Source: Sediminispirochaeta smaragdinae DSM 11293
Lineage (GTDB): Bacteria; Spirochaetota; Spirochaetia; DSM-16054; Sediminispirochaetaceae
Assembly (NCBI RefSeq): GCF_000143985.1
Contig: NC_014364.1
Span: 1,984,001 to 2,048,000, forward strand
DNA: 64,000 bases
Reading direction: 5' to 3'
Positions 1 through 7,382 of this stretch are shown here, piece by piece. Numbering within the stretch: the stretch's first letter is position 1; each line of letters starts with the position of its first letter. The notes beneath the pieces were generated by a model. That model worked only from the letters and a program-made list of their open reading frames with translations. It did no database searches and was not told the DNA's origin. The position numbers were made by a program, and so were the translations under genes.

Positions 1-1
1 T

Positions 2-322
2 TTTTCTTTGCTTCTTCGTATAGTTCTCCCGCTCGTCGTTACTGGTATGATTGTCTCACTTTTGGAATTGGCTTGTACCGGCCAGGTTTATTTTCCGACC
101 ATCGCTTTCATGGTCCAGAGCAAAAACAAAGCGGCCTTGCCTCTCTTGCTGCTTTACAATGTCGCATTTATAGCGCCTCTTATTCTCTTGCTATTCCTTG
201 TGGTGGCGGGTGTCTCTCATCAGCGTATAGTCGGATGGTTCAACAGAAATCTATTTTGGGGTAAATTGGGTCTTGCTCTTCTATTTTTTGTCTTGGCGCT
301 TTTGCTTTTCCTTGCTCCATAA
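2..322 (+). CDS. C-terminal part of a CcdA/DsbD-like membrane protein (partial)
   Basis: The reading frame is open from the first bases of the window, so this is the 3' end of a gene that begins upstream; the first TTG (position 8) is probably internal. The roughly 106 visible residues contain three hydrophobic segments. The stretch LLELACTGQVYFPTI resembles the second cysteine-bearing membrane helix of the CcdA/DsbD cytochrome c biogenesis family, which passes reductant across the membrane to periplasmic thioredoxin-like proteins. The short, very hydrophobic C-terminus (LFFVLALLLFLAP) ends without a soluble domain. Family assignment rests on one motif and the membrane pattern; another small redox membrane protein is possible. 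Confidence 0.55.
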   Translation, partial: FSLLLRIVLPLVVTGMIVSLLELACTGQVYFPTIAFMVQSKNKAALPLLLLYNVAFIAPLILLLFLVVAGVSHQRIVGWFNRNLFWGKLGLALLFFVLALLLFLAP

Positions 323-439
323 TCTTCGTCGATTTTCGATCTTCTTTCATGAAAAATTTCCAATTCCCTTGCGTTTCGAAAATATATCAAAAGAATAGTA
401 AGAAAAGGCTATGTGCAGCATGCACGGGGAGGCTCTGGA

Positions 440-2551
440 ATGATAAAAAATCTCAAACTCGGAGTAAAGATGACCTTAGGGTTTGGTTTTATCATACTTC
501 TTGTGGCTATTGTCGGTGGTCTTTCAATCGTCAATATGTCAAGGATCACTGTTCTATCGGAAAGACTCAAGGATGCATATATTCCCGAAGTGCGAGTTGC
601 AAATGAACTTGAGCGAGAATCGTTAAGGACCATGCTCTACTTCTCTGAGTATTCGCTTAGCTTTGATCCCGATCTCTACAAAGAAGGGATGAACAATCAC
701 AGTGTAGTGGTTGGGGCCCTGGATGACGCGCTGGCATTGTCCGAGCAGTATTCCTATCTCTCATCCCTTAAGGCTGAGGTTGAAGCCGCTAACCAAAATG
801 TGAACGAATACGGCCGACAAATTGCTCTTCTAAAGAATTCCGTTGATGCCATAGAGGCCGCAAGGGAGCAGATGGATGCCGCAGCGGCAACGTTGCTTGA
901 TCAGGCAGAGGAGTATCTCGACGGCCAGGCAAGCATCCAAGGGGAGGAGTTTGCCGCTTCGGATGTCGGCGAGTCGGCCTTACTTCTTCGGGCCTGGAAA
1001 AGTAGGACCATGAATGAGGTGATTGATATGGTCAACGCTGCTCGCATTCTCAATTTTAAGGCTCAGGCAACAAAAGACTATTCATACATGAAAGACGCCG
1101 TGGATGCCTTGGATCAAACAGAAACGCTTGTTCAAAGCATTAGGGCAGAAACCAAACGAAGTTCGGATATTAATTTCCTGGGGGAGATTGAATCGTCCGC
1201 CAAGAGCTATCAGGATGCCGTTCATGAGGCTTACAATCGATTTTTAGAAGTAGAAGAAATCCGTAATGACAGTACGGAAGCCGGTAACAAAGTCCTTGAG
1301 GCTGCAAAAGCGACAGCATCTGCCGGGGTCGGAGCTGCCCAGGATATTGCAAATACTACCGCAGATAGTTTAATTGCCTCCATGTCTCTTATTCTGATTG
1401 GTGTGGTTGTTGCCCTTATCCTTGCTTTGATTATTGCCGTTCTATTGACAAGATCGATTGCCAATGGTCTGAAACAGGGGGTTGCCTTTGCCGAAGAGAT
1501 TGCTTTGGGAAATCTTGAGGTAGAACTTGATATCGATCAGAAGGACGAAATCGGTATCCTGGCGGATGCACTTCGTTCAATGCTTGTGTCATTACAGGAA
1601 AAGGGACGGGTGATAGAACGTATTGCGGAAGGCGATTTGACCGTTCAGTTTTCAAAAACATCGGAAAAAGACGGTTTGGGCGAATCTCTTACTATTATGA
1701 AGCGCTCACTGACCGATATTCTTTCCAATGTGAAAGGGGCAGTGGAACAGGTCGCTTCTGGAGCCGATCAAGTAAGTCAGGCCTCTCAGGAATTAAGCCA
1801 GGGGGCAACGGAACAGGCCTCCAGCCTGGAAGAGATAACATCTTCAATTAATGAGATTAATGCACAGGCAAAGCAAAATGCTGAGAATGCAATGGAGGCC
1901 AACGGTATCGCTAAGTCGGCCGTAACCACTGCGGGGGATGGCAACCGTGAGATGACATCGCTCCAGGATGCGATGGCGGCTATTAATACATCGAGTGATC
2001 AGATAAAGAAAGTTGTAAAGGTGATCGACGATATTGCATTTCAGATTAATTTGCTGGCCTTAAACGCCAACGTGGAAGCGGCCCGGGCAGGAAAATATGG
2101 AAAGGGTTTTGCCGTTGTTGCCGAAGAGGTGCGGAATCTCGCGGTCAAGAGTGGCGGGGCTGTTCAGGAAACAACCATGATGGTTGAGGAGTCCATAGGC
2201 AATATCGAACTTGGGAATAAATACGTGGAAAGTACCGCAGGTAAGTTGAAAGACATCGTTAACGGTGTTGAAAAGGTTGCACATTTTCTCGAAGAGATAT
2301 CGGTTGCCAGCAGAGAGCAAGCTCAGGGTATTGATCAGATTACCGAGGGCTTGGATCAAATCGATCAGGTGACCCAGAGCAATACGGCAAGTGCCGAAGA
2401 GAGTGCCTCGGCCAGCGAAGAACTTGCTGGTCAGGCCGATCAGCTGCAGTCACTGATTCAGCGTTTTCGTCTCGAGGACAAACATCTTGCTCTTGATGCA
2501 CCTCGTTCGGAGACGATGCCCTTTGAAGATGATGATTTCGATCGCCTTTGA
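440..2551 (+). CDS. Methyl-accepting chemotaxis protein
   Basis: A transmembrane chemoreceptor of 703 residues that would signal through CheW/CheA to the periplasmic flagella. The first membrane helix covers about residues 10-32, followed by a long helical periplasmic sensor region (about 33-308), a second helix (about 310-337), a HAMP-like linker and a long cytoplasmic coiled coil. The conserved hairpin tip is visible around residues 528-560 (INLLALNANVEAARAG, then GFAVVAEEVRNLA). The ATG at 440 is preferred over the upstream in-frame GTG at 413 because GGGGAGG lies just before it and the protein then starts MIKNLKLG, a usual receptor N-terminus. The C-terminus is acidic (FEDDDFDRL) and lacks an obvious CheR-docking pentapeptide. 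The ligand cannot be told. The gene converges on the methyltransferase gene with an 8-bp gap. Confidence 0.95.
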   Translation: MIKNLKLGVKMTLGFGFIILLVAIVGGLSIVNMSRITVLSERLKDAYIPEVRVANELERESLRTMLYFSEYSLSFDPDLYKEGMNNHSVVVGALDDALALSEQYSYLSSLKAEVEAANQNVNEYGRQIALLKNSVDAIEAAREQMDAAAATLLDQAEEYLDGQASIQGEEFAASDVGESALLLRAWKSRTMNEVIDMVNAARILNFKAQATKDYSYMKDAVDALDQTETLVQSIRAETKRSSDINFLGEIESSAKSYQDAVHEAYNRFLEVEEIRNDSTEAGNKVLEAAKATASAGVGAAQDIANTTADSLIASMSLILIGVVVALILALIIAVLLTRSIANGLKQGVAFAEEIALGNLEVELDIDQKDEIGILADALRSMLVSLQEKGRVIERIAEGDLTVQFSKTSEKDGLGESLTIMKRSLTDILSNVKGAVEQVASGADQVSQASQELSQGATEQASSLEEITSSINEINAQAKQNAENAMEANGIAKSAVTTAGDGNREMTSLQDAMAAINTSSDQIKKVVKVIDDIAFQINLLALNANVEAARAGKYGKGFAVVAEEVRNLAVKSGGAVQETTMMVEESIGNIELGNKYVESTAGKLKDIVNGVEKVAHFLEEISVASREQAQGIDQITEGLDQIDQVTQSNTASAEESASASEELAGQADQLQSLIQRFRLEDKHLALDAPRSETMPFEDDDFDRL

Positions 2552-2559
2552 TGATGTGC

Positions 2560-3618
2560 TTATAGCTCTGAAGCTTCGTAAAAATCGTGATCGCTGTGGT
2601 ATCGGAATCGGGAAGGCGATGGAGGAGGTGTTTGCTCGGTTGTTACGCTTCTCGTTCGCGGCAGGCGTAACGTCGTTTCCTGTGCGGTTACCACCGGAAA
2701 GCAATAGAAGCTGTTGCGATGCTGAAGTTCCTTATCTTCGACAAAATGGAGATGGTCCGACAGCCGTTTTGATTGACGCTTATTCCCGGCTTCGGTCGCG
2801 GCCGTGATGGTTTCTTTGATAAGTCCGCATAATCCACTATCTATTTCGACACCGACGGAATTCCGTGCCGAGGCAATGGCCGCAGCCGTAACGGTTCCGG
2901 TTCCGAGAAATGGGTCCAACACCGTATCGTTTTGGATTGAGAACATATTAATGAGGCGAAAGGCCAGCTCAAAGGGAAAGGCCGCGCTTCTTGATCGGCA
3001 TCCTTTCTGAGACAGCGGCTGGCGTATTCCTTTAAAATCCCATAGATCGGAAAACCAACTATTTCGTTCTTCCCAGAAAAGAGCGCTTCTCTTTCTGATT
3101 ATGCGTCCATCTTCGGAAAAACGACGATTTCCTCCTTTTCGAAATACAAGGATATACTCATGCTCAAGGGTGACATATGCTCCGGCCGGGAGCATACCTG
3201 AACCCATGAACTTGGTTGGACTATTGGTTTGCTTCCTCCACAGAAGTGGCGGGAGTGAGTGAAATCCCAAGGCCTCACAGCTTGAAATGATACGGGCATG
3301 ATTGGTGAAGAGACGAAAATGAGCACCTATTTTTCTTGTAGCATCTCCTATGTTGATGCATAGAAAACCTCCTGGCATGAGCACTCTTGAGCACTCACGC
3401 CAGACCTCGTCAAGAATGGAATGCATCGCTTCGAAGGCCTTATACCCATTCCCGTTTTCAAGAGCGACCTTGATGTCGGGGTTTTGAAGAGCAAAGAGAA
3501 GATCCCACATGCTAATCATCGGGTAGGGAGGGGAGGTAACCACCAAAGCGATAGTTTCCGCTTCAATTGTCCTCATGTTTCGAGCCGATCCAAACAAGAT
3601 GTCGTGAGTAGTCTGCAT
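2560..3618 (-). CDS. Orphan DNA methyltransferase, N4-cytosine/beta-class type
   Basis: A 352-residue AdoMet-dependent DNA methyltransferase. The catalytic motif IV TSPPY is at residues 28-32 and the AdoMet-binding motif I DPFLGTGT at 235-242. Motif IV ahead of motif I is the beta-class order, and SPPY rather than DPPY is typical of N4-cytosine enzymes. The middle (about 95-220) is the probable target-recognition region; the last 75 or so residues are polar and basic with no recognised domain. No restriction endonuclease gene lies next to it, so it looks solitary. It starts 14 bp after the stop of the histidine-kinase-like gene on the same strand, which suggests cotranscription. Recognition sequence unknown. 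Confidence 0.85.
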   Translation of the reverse strand: MQTTHDILFGSARNMRTIEAETIALVVTSPPYPMISMWDLLFALQNPDIKVALENGNGYKAFEAMHSILDEVWRECSRVLMPGGFLCINIGDATRKIGAHFRLFTNHARIISSCEALGFHSLPPLLWRKQTNSPTKFMGSGMLPAGAYVTLEHEYILVFRKGGNRRFSEDGRIIRKRSALFWEERNSWFSDLWDFKGIRQPLSQKGCRSRSAAFPFELAFRLINMFSIQNDTVLDPFLGTGTVTAAAIASARNSVGVEIDSGLCGLIKETITAATEAGNKRQSKRLSDHLHFVEDKELQHRNSFYCFPVVTAQETTLRLPRTRSVTTEQTPPPSPSRFRYHSDHDFYEASEL

Positions 3619-3632
3619 GGCTCATTGTATCC

Positions 3633-4481
3633 TCATTTCCTCGGATTAAACCAGAGTTCCGTCGGTAGTTCGTGAAAGTGGGGAGGATATGCTGTTCTTA
3701 TCGTATTTTCAAAATGTCTTATTCTTTTTTCAAATTGAATGTCGACATTCTCTTTTTCCCGTAAGGGGAAGGATAAGGAAATGTTTGAAAAGGTGTTTTC
3801 TGAAAAAGTGAGGATCCCGTTCAGCTCTCGAACGAGGATATCCTTCAAGCCTGCATCATCTTGGTAATCTATGGTTTCATGTGCCGATTCGAAGAGGCTT
3901 GAAATTGATACTTCGGCCCTCTCGTATTGTCTCCGAATTTCGATAGAGAGCATGACGCTCGTTTTTCGTTTCGACAGTAGGAACTTCACTGTTTTACTAA
4001 GTATTTCCGTGAAAAAAAGGGCAAGTGGTAATGCTTGACTGAGTGCAATTTCAGGGATTTTACTCTCGACCTGAATAGACATACGACGAGCGGAAGCGAG
4101 AAATTGATACTTGTGTTGCATAGCAATTTTTTCGAAAAGTAGTGGGAGTTTAACCGATATGTGCGAATGAGAAAATTTCGAGCATGACGATACCGCTGTA
4201 ATGGAATACAAACGCAATTCCGTTGCGGTTAATGCGGCTCTTAATTCTTCGTTGTCGGTATTGTTTTGCTCAATGGAGAGTAGACTGAACATGACTTGCA
4301 GGTTGGCATGGATATGTTTGTCGATGCTTTGCTTGATATTCAAAACTGCCGCTTCTGTTTTTTCTATGGTATGATTTCGTGATCGAAGGATAAGAGCAAG
4401 TATGAGGATGAGACCGGCCTGAAAAAAGATCAGCAGGCAGAGAAGCCTGTTTGCATCGGACAATAACAACTTCAGTGACAT
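3633..4481 (-). CDS. Membrane-anchored histidine-kinase-like protein (degenerate HisKA_2 type)
   Basis: About 282 residues from the ATG at 4481. One N-terminal membrane helix (LLCLLIFFQAGLILILALIL) is followed by a cytoplasmic part. The segment KHIHANLQVMFSLLSIEQNN resembles the dimerisation/phosphoacceptor helix of HisKA_2 kinases (H-R-V-K-N-N-L-Q type). The ATPase part is degenerate: where the family has an N-box such as NEL-x2-NA-x-KHAF, this protein has TEILSKTVKFLL, so both asparagines are gone, and I see no glycine-rich G boxes. It may be a pseudokinase or dimerising partner for the LuxR-type regulator upstream. The longer TTG start at 4541 is less likely, because a short ORF with a strong ribosome site ends 2 bp before the ATG at 4481 and could couple translation. 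Confidence 0.6.
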   Translation of the reverse strand: MSLKLLLSDANRLLCLLIFFQAGLILILALILRSRNHTIEKTEAAVLNIKQSIDKHIHANLQVMFSLLSIEQNNTDNEELRAALTATELRLYSITAVSSCSKFSHSHISVKLPLLFEKIAMQHKYQFLASARRMSIQVESKIPEIALSQALPLALFFTEILSKTVKFLLSKRKTSVMLSIEIRRQYERAEVSISSLFESAHETIDYQDDAGLKDILVRELNGILTFSENTFSNISLSFPLREKENVDIQFEKRIRHFENTIRTAYPPHFHELPTELWFNPRK

Positions 4482-4483
4482 CT

Positions 4484-4555
4484 TTATCGCTTTACAAGAA
4501 CACAAGAGCCGATTGTTGATGACAAGACGAAGAGAACACAATCATTCTGTACCAT
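4484..4555 (-). CDS. Possible 23-codon leader ORF upstream of the kinase-like gene
   Basis: ATG at 4555 follows a good ribosome site (AAGGAG, 7-9 bases upstream) and runs for 23 codons to TAA at 4484-4486. Only two bases separate this stop from the ATG of the histidine-kinase-like gene, which has no convincing ribosome site of its own. The peptide begins MVQNDCVLFVL and is hydrophobic in its first half. The arrangement fits translational coupling or a leader peptide. It could instead be chance, with the long gene starting at TTG 4541 in another frame. Confidence 0.35.
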   Translation of the reverse strand: MVQNDCVLFVLSSTIGSCVLVKR

Positions 4556-4633
4556 AAGAGAACTCCTTTTTGTATTCATATATAACGATGATGATGGTAG
4601 ATGGTATGAGGCCCTTCGGACAATGGAAAATAA

Positions 4634-4651
4634 TACCAGTATAATGCCAGT
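4634..4651. promoter_or_regulatory. Direct repeat TACCAGT/TGCCAGT, possible operator
   Basis: TACCAGT (4634-4640) and TGCCAGT (4645-4651) are repeated 11 bp apart, about 80 bp upstream of the leader ORF. The 21-bp block shares 15 positions with the block at 5918-5938 upstream of the PAS-LuxR regulator gene. Equal spacing of about one helical turn suggests binding of a dimeric or tandem HTH protein; the neighbouring PAS-LuxR protein is the obvious candidate. Confidence 0.4.
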
Positions 4652-4669
4652 TTATTGACAGATTTCGTA

Positions 4670-5797
4670 TCAGTCCTGATAGAAAAGCTCAAGAAGTCGT
4701 TCTCGCAGGTTTTCTTTTCGATTTTTGATGCCCAACTTTTCCCTTATCCGCTCTCTATGAAATTGAACGGTGCGAAGAGTAAGGCTCAAGGTCGAAGCAA
4801 TTTCTTTTGATGTCTTTCCCTTCAGAATGAAATCGATGATCTGGATTTCCCTGTGGGTGAATTGTTTCAACAAAGCAAGGGGGCTTGCCGTTTGTATTTC
4901 TGCTATAGCATTTTTACCTCCCCAGGTAGAATCGATTGATTCATTTTTTATCTCTCTGTTCGGTGTAAGATTGCTATAAAGTGCGGTTGATAAATCAAGC
5001 TGCTTTTTGTGGATAAATTCCTGTTGCTTTTCAAGTACAACCTGCAATGCGGTATTGAGTTCGTCTATTTTCTGCTCCTTTTCTTTGAGATCATGCTCAA
5101 ATTTTTTGTATACACTAACATCTTTACATATGCCTCTAATTCCTTTATACACTCCCATTATGTCTATTTGAGCAGCAAAGCGTATCAACGTTTCCCGCTG
5201 TGGAATTTGCTGGGTCTCTATAACTACCTCAATCTCCTCATGTCCGGAGGATTGTTGTTCTTTTAGCTTTTGAATAAGCAGCGAAATTTCTTTCCGGCTT
5301 TGTTGATGGATAATGGAAGCTATATGCTTACCAATGAGGGTAGCCGGGTGATACCCTGTGAAGGCTATTGCAGATTGTGAAACATAGCGAAAGTACCCCT
5401 TTGTATCGCATTCGAAAAACCAATCAAAGGAATGACTGGAGAGAAAAATGTTACGGCTTCGCAGGTTAAGCATTTCGGTAATATCTTGAAACGAGGAGAG
5501 GAAATACCCCCTTTTGTGTCCTTTTCTGTAAAAGAGGGAAAGGGTTGCATCAATTGCAAGTTCCCTATCGGCGTTGGTAAAGGCTCCCAGAAGTCCTTGC
5601 CATGTCCCCTGTTGCTTCACCCTGTCATAGGCTTGCTGTGCGTTCGACTTATCTTTCCAAAGGTTCAGGACACTTATTCCGATCACTTGTTCGATTCTGG
5701 AATATCCCCACAAGGTAAGGAAAGCATGATTGGCATAGACTATCTTTCCTGCCCAATCAGAAATGACTACGGGATTGTGGAAGTAGTCAAAAATCAT
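4670..5797 (-). CDS. PAS-PAS-LuxR transcriptional regulator
   Basis: A 375-residue soluble regulator. The first PAS domain is at about residues 1-110 (start FHNPVVISDWAGKIVYANHA, ending in FLSSFQDITEM), a second PAS/PAC at about 115-230, a short coiled linker at about 230-290, and a LuxR/GerE helix-turn-helix at about 305-370 (FTHREIQIIDFILKGKTSKE, then RTVQFHRERIREKLGI). There is no receiver domain, so a small molecule, redox state or a partner protein bound by the PAS domains probably controls activity. AAGGAG lies about 13 bases before the ATG, farther than usual, so the exact start is uncertain. It stands 5' of the kinase-like and methyltransferase genes on the same strand. Confidence 0.85.
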   Translation of the reverse strand: MIFDYFHNPVVISDWAGKIVYANHAFLTLWGYSRIEQVIGISVLNLWKDKSNAQQAYDRVKQQGTWQGLLGAFTNADRELAIDATLSLFYRKGHKRGYFLSSFQDITEMLNLRSRNIFLSSHSFDWFFECDTKGYFRYVSQSAIAFTGYHPATLIGKHIASIIHQQSRKEISLLIQKLKEQQSSGHEEIEVVIETQQIPQRETLIRFAAQIDIMGVYKGIRGICKDVSVYKKFEHDLKEKEQKIDELNTALQVVLEKQQEFIHKKQLDLSTALYSNLTPNREIKNESIDSTWGGKNAIAEIQTASPLALLKQFTHREIQIIDFILKGKTSKEIASTLSLTLRTVQFHRERIREKLGIKNRKENLRERLLELFYQD

Positions 5798-5918
5798 TGT
5801 GAAAATTGTGCTCCTTTGTTACATGCCCCTGCATATGACAATTATGAAGATATTCACTTTCCGAGGGAATTCATTGTGTAGCCTATCATGGATAAAAAAA
5901 ACTTAGGCTATAGAAAAG

Positions 5919-6023
5919 TACCAGTACAGTACCAGGAAAAACTATTGGTATTATTTTGTTTGCGTGATATTGGATATATTAGATGTTTTTGTGTTTTAAT
6001 TACTGGTGATCTTGCTTACCAGT
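5919..6023. promoter_or_regulatory. Cluster of TACCAGT boxes upstream of the PAS-LuxR gene
   Basis: TACCAGT (5919-5925) and TACCAGG (5930-5936) form a direct repeat with 11-bp period. A further inverted pair, ACTGGT (6002-6007) and ACCAGT (6018-6023), lies beyond it, and ATTGGTA occurs at 5944-5950 between them. The same direct repeat precedes the kinase-like gene at 4634. This is probably a regulatory region for the minus-strand gene. The rest of 5798-6041 shows no gene. Confidence 0.4.
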
Positions 6024-6041
6024 GGCGAAAGAGAGAGGAAA

Positions 6042-7136
6042 TCATTCTTGGCCTAACACTATTTTTGATTGGAGAATGATCTGTCGCGTTTGCTGGAGTT
6101 TTTCTTCTATTGTTTGCGTAAGAAGCCTTGCTGCCTCTTTTCCTACCTCGTAGTCGGGCTGGATGATTTGGTACACCCGTTCCTTACAGGGAAGATCGAC
6201 TACCAACTGATCATGGAGTGCAATGACGATATCGTTGTACCACTCTTCAGAGCGTACATTCATTGCAGTGATAAATCCTTTGAGTAATCGGTTGTTCAGG
6301 ACCACGATGGAATGGAATTTACCTATTCGCTTCAATGCCGATTTTAGTTTCTCAATCTCTTGCACATCTATGGATGTAAAGAGTCTGTTGTCATTTAGTC
6401 GGATTATCCATTCTTCGGGAACGGAGATTCCCGCCTCATGCATTGCATCGAGATATCCCTCCTCCCGTTCTTCCATACTTGAGCAAGGCAGGCCTTTTAA
6501 TAGGATATTTTTTCTATGCCCCCGGGAAATGAGCGCTTTTGTCAAATTATAGGTACTTTCACGGTGATTGGAAGAGACATAATTGGCATCAATGCCGGCA
6601 ACATTTCGATCAACGAGAACAAAAGGAACATTCTTTTCTTGGAGTAACTTGATGATGTTCCGGTTATGATCCTGGTAGGATTCCTCAGCTATGACAGGAG
6701 AAAGAATGACACCGTCGATGTTGTTCTGCAAGAGCGATTGAAAGTAATCCTCGACTTTCTTGAAATCTCGATCACCATTGCATATTACTGTATGAATTCT
6801 CTGATTCCATAAGAAGTCTTCAATCCCGCGTAAAAGGGTAGAACCAAAGCGATCGGAGACATCGTCGATGGCAACGCCGATGAGTTTCGCAGGTGATGGT
6901 CTTTCTTCGGCCTCTTCCTTTGCTGCGTGAACGAAGGTACCGCGACGCTGTGGGTAGCGCACCAATACTCCGCGTGATACCAATTCTTGTAGTGCTTTCT
7001 TTATCGTTATCCGGCTTACATCAAAGGAGACTACTAAATCCCTTTCCGAAGGAATTTGTGATCCGGGTCTCCAATTGTTCGATGTTATCTCGTTTTGGAT
7101 TTTTTCTATAATCTGCTCATATTTATACACTTGCAT
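6042..7136 (-). CDS. GntR-type regulator with LacI-like sensor domain (AraR-like)
   Basis: A 364-residue repressor-type protein. A winged helix at about residues 1-70 carries the GntR pattern (WRPGSQIPSERDLVVSFDVS, then RGVLVRYPQRRGTFV). From residue 84 (KLIGVAIDDVSDRFGSTLLR) to the end it has a LacI/periplasmic-binding-protein-like sensor domain, with VPFVLVDRNVAG and a C-terminal PDYEVGKEAARLL region. It is divergent from the system A transporter operon. The identical palindrome TGGATATATCCA lies before this gene and before the operon, so autoregulation and control of system A are likely. The inducer is unknown, probably the imported solute or a derivative. Confidence 0.9.
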   Translation of the reverse strand: MQVYKYEQIIEKIQNEITSNNWRPGSQIPSERDLVVSFDVSRITIKKALQELVSRGVLVRYPQRRGTFVHAAKEEAEERPSPAKLIGVAIDDVSDRFGSTLLRGIEDFLWNQRIHTVICNGDRDFKKVEDYFQSLLQNNIDGVILSPVIAEESYQDHNRNIIKLLQEKNVPFVLVDRNVAGIDANYVSSNHRESTYNLTKALISRGHRKNILLKGLPCSSMEEREEGYLDAMHEAGISVPEEWIIRLNDNRLFTSIDVQEIEKLKSALKRIGKFHSIVVLNNRLLKGFITAMNVRSEEWYNDIVIALHDQLVVDLPCKERVYQIIQPDYEVGKEAARLLTQTIEEKLQQTRQIILQSKIVLGQE

Positions 7137-7153
7137 CTACCTACTAAGGAAAA

Positions 7154-7165
7154 TGGATATATCCA
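7154..7165. promoter_or_regulatory. Operator TGGATATATCCA upstream of the GntR gene
   Basis: A perfect 12-bp palindrome. Read toward the GntR gene, the 18-bp context AATATATGGATATATCCA is identical to that at 7353-7370 in front of the transporter operon. On the minus strand TTGACA (complement of 7190-7195) lies about 17 bp upstream of an AT-rich -10 region overlapping this site, so a bound repressor would block the regulator's own promoter. Confidence 0.7.
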
Positions 7166-7309
7166 TATATTCACCAATCAGAAAATAAATGTCAATCCTT
7201 TTTTGGGTTTTGGGCATGAAAAAGGTACATTATGGAAAATAGCCTGTTTTGAGGTGAATGATGGACCCCGTTTTGCGCCTTTTACCCCGATTCTGCTCTG
7301 ACTTTCTTA

Positions 7310-7338
7310 TTGACAGTGTCATAAAGCTATTTTAAAAT
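7310..7338 (+). promoter_or_regulatory. Promoter TTGACA-17-TAAAAT of transporter system A
   Basis: TTGACA (7310-7315) and TAAAAT (7333-7338) are separated by 17 bp. Transcription would start at about 7345, 14 bp before the operator at 7359-7370. Confidence 0.75.
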
Positions 7339-7358
7339 GGTGATACCCAAAAAATATA

Positions 7359-7370
7359 TGGATATATCCA
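7359..7370. promoter_or_regulatory. Operator TGGATATATCCA before system A
   Basis: A perfect 12-bp palindrome just upstream of the ribosome site (AAGGAGG) of the binding-protein gene and just downstream of the predicted start point, matching the site at 7154-7165. The position fits repression by blocking transcription. Confidence 0.7.
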
Positions 7371-7382
7371 AAAGGAGGCCTT

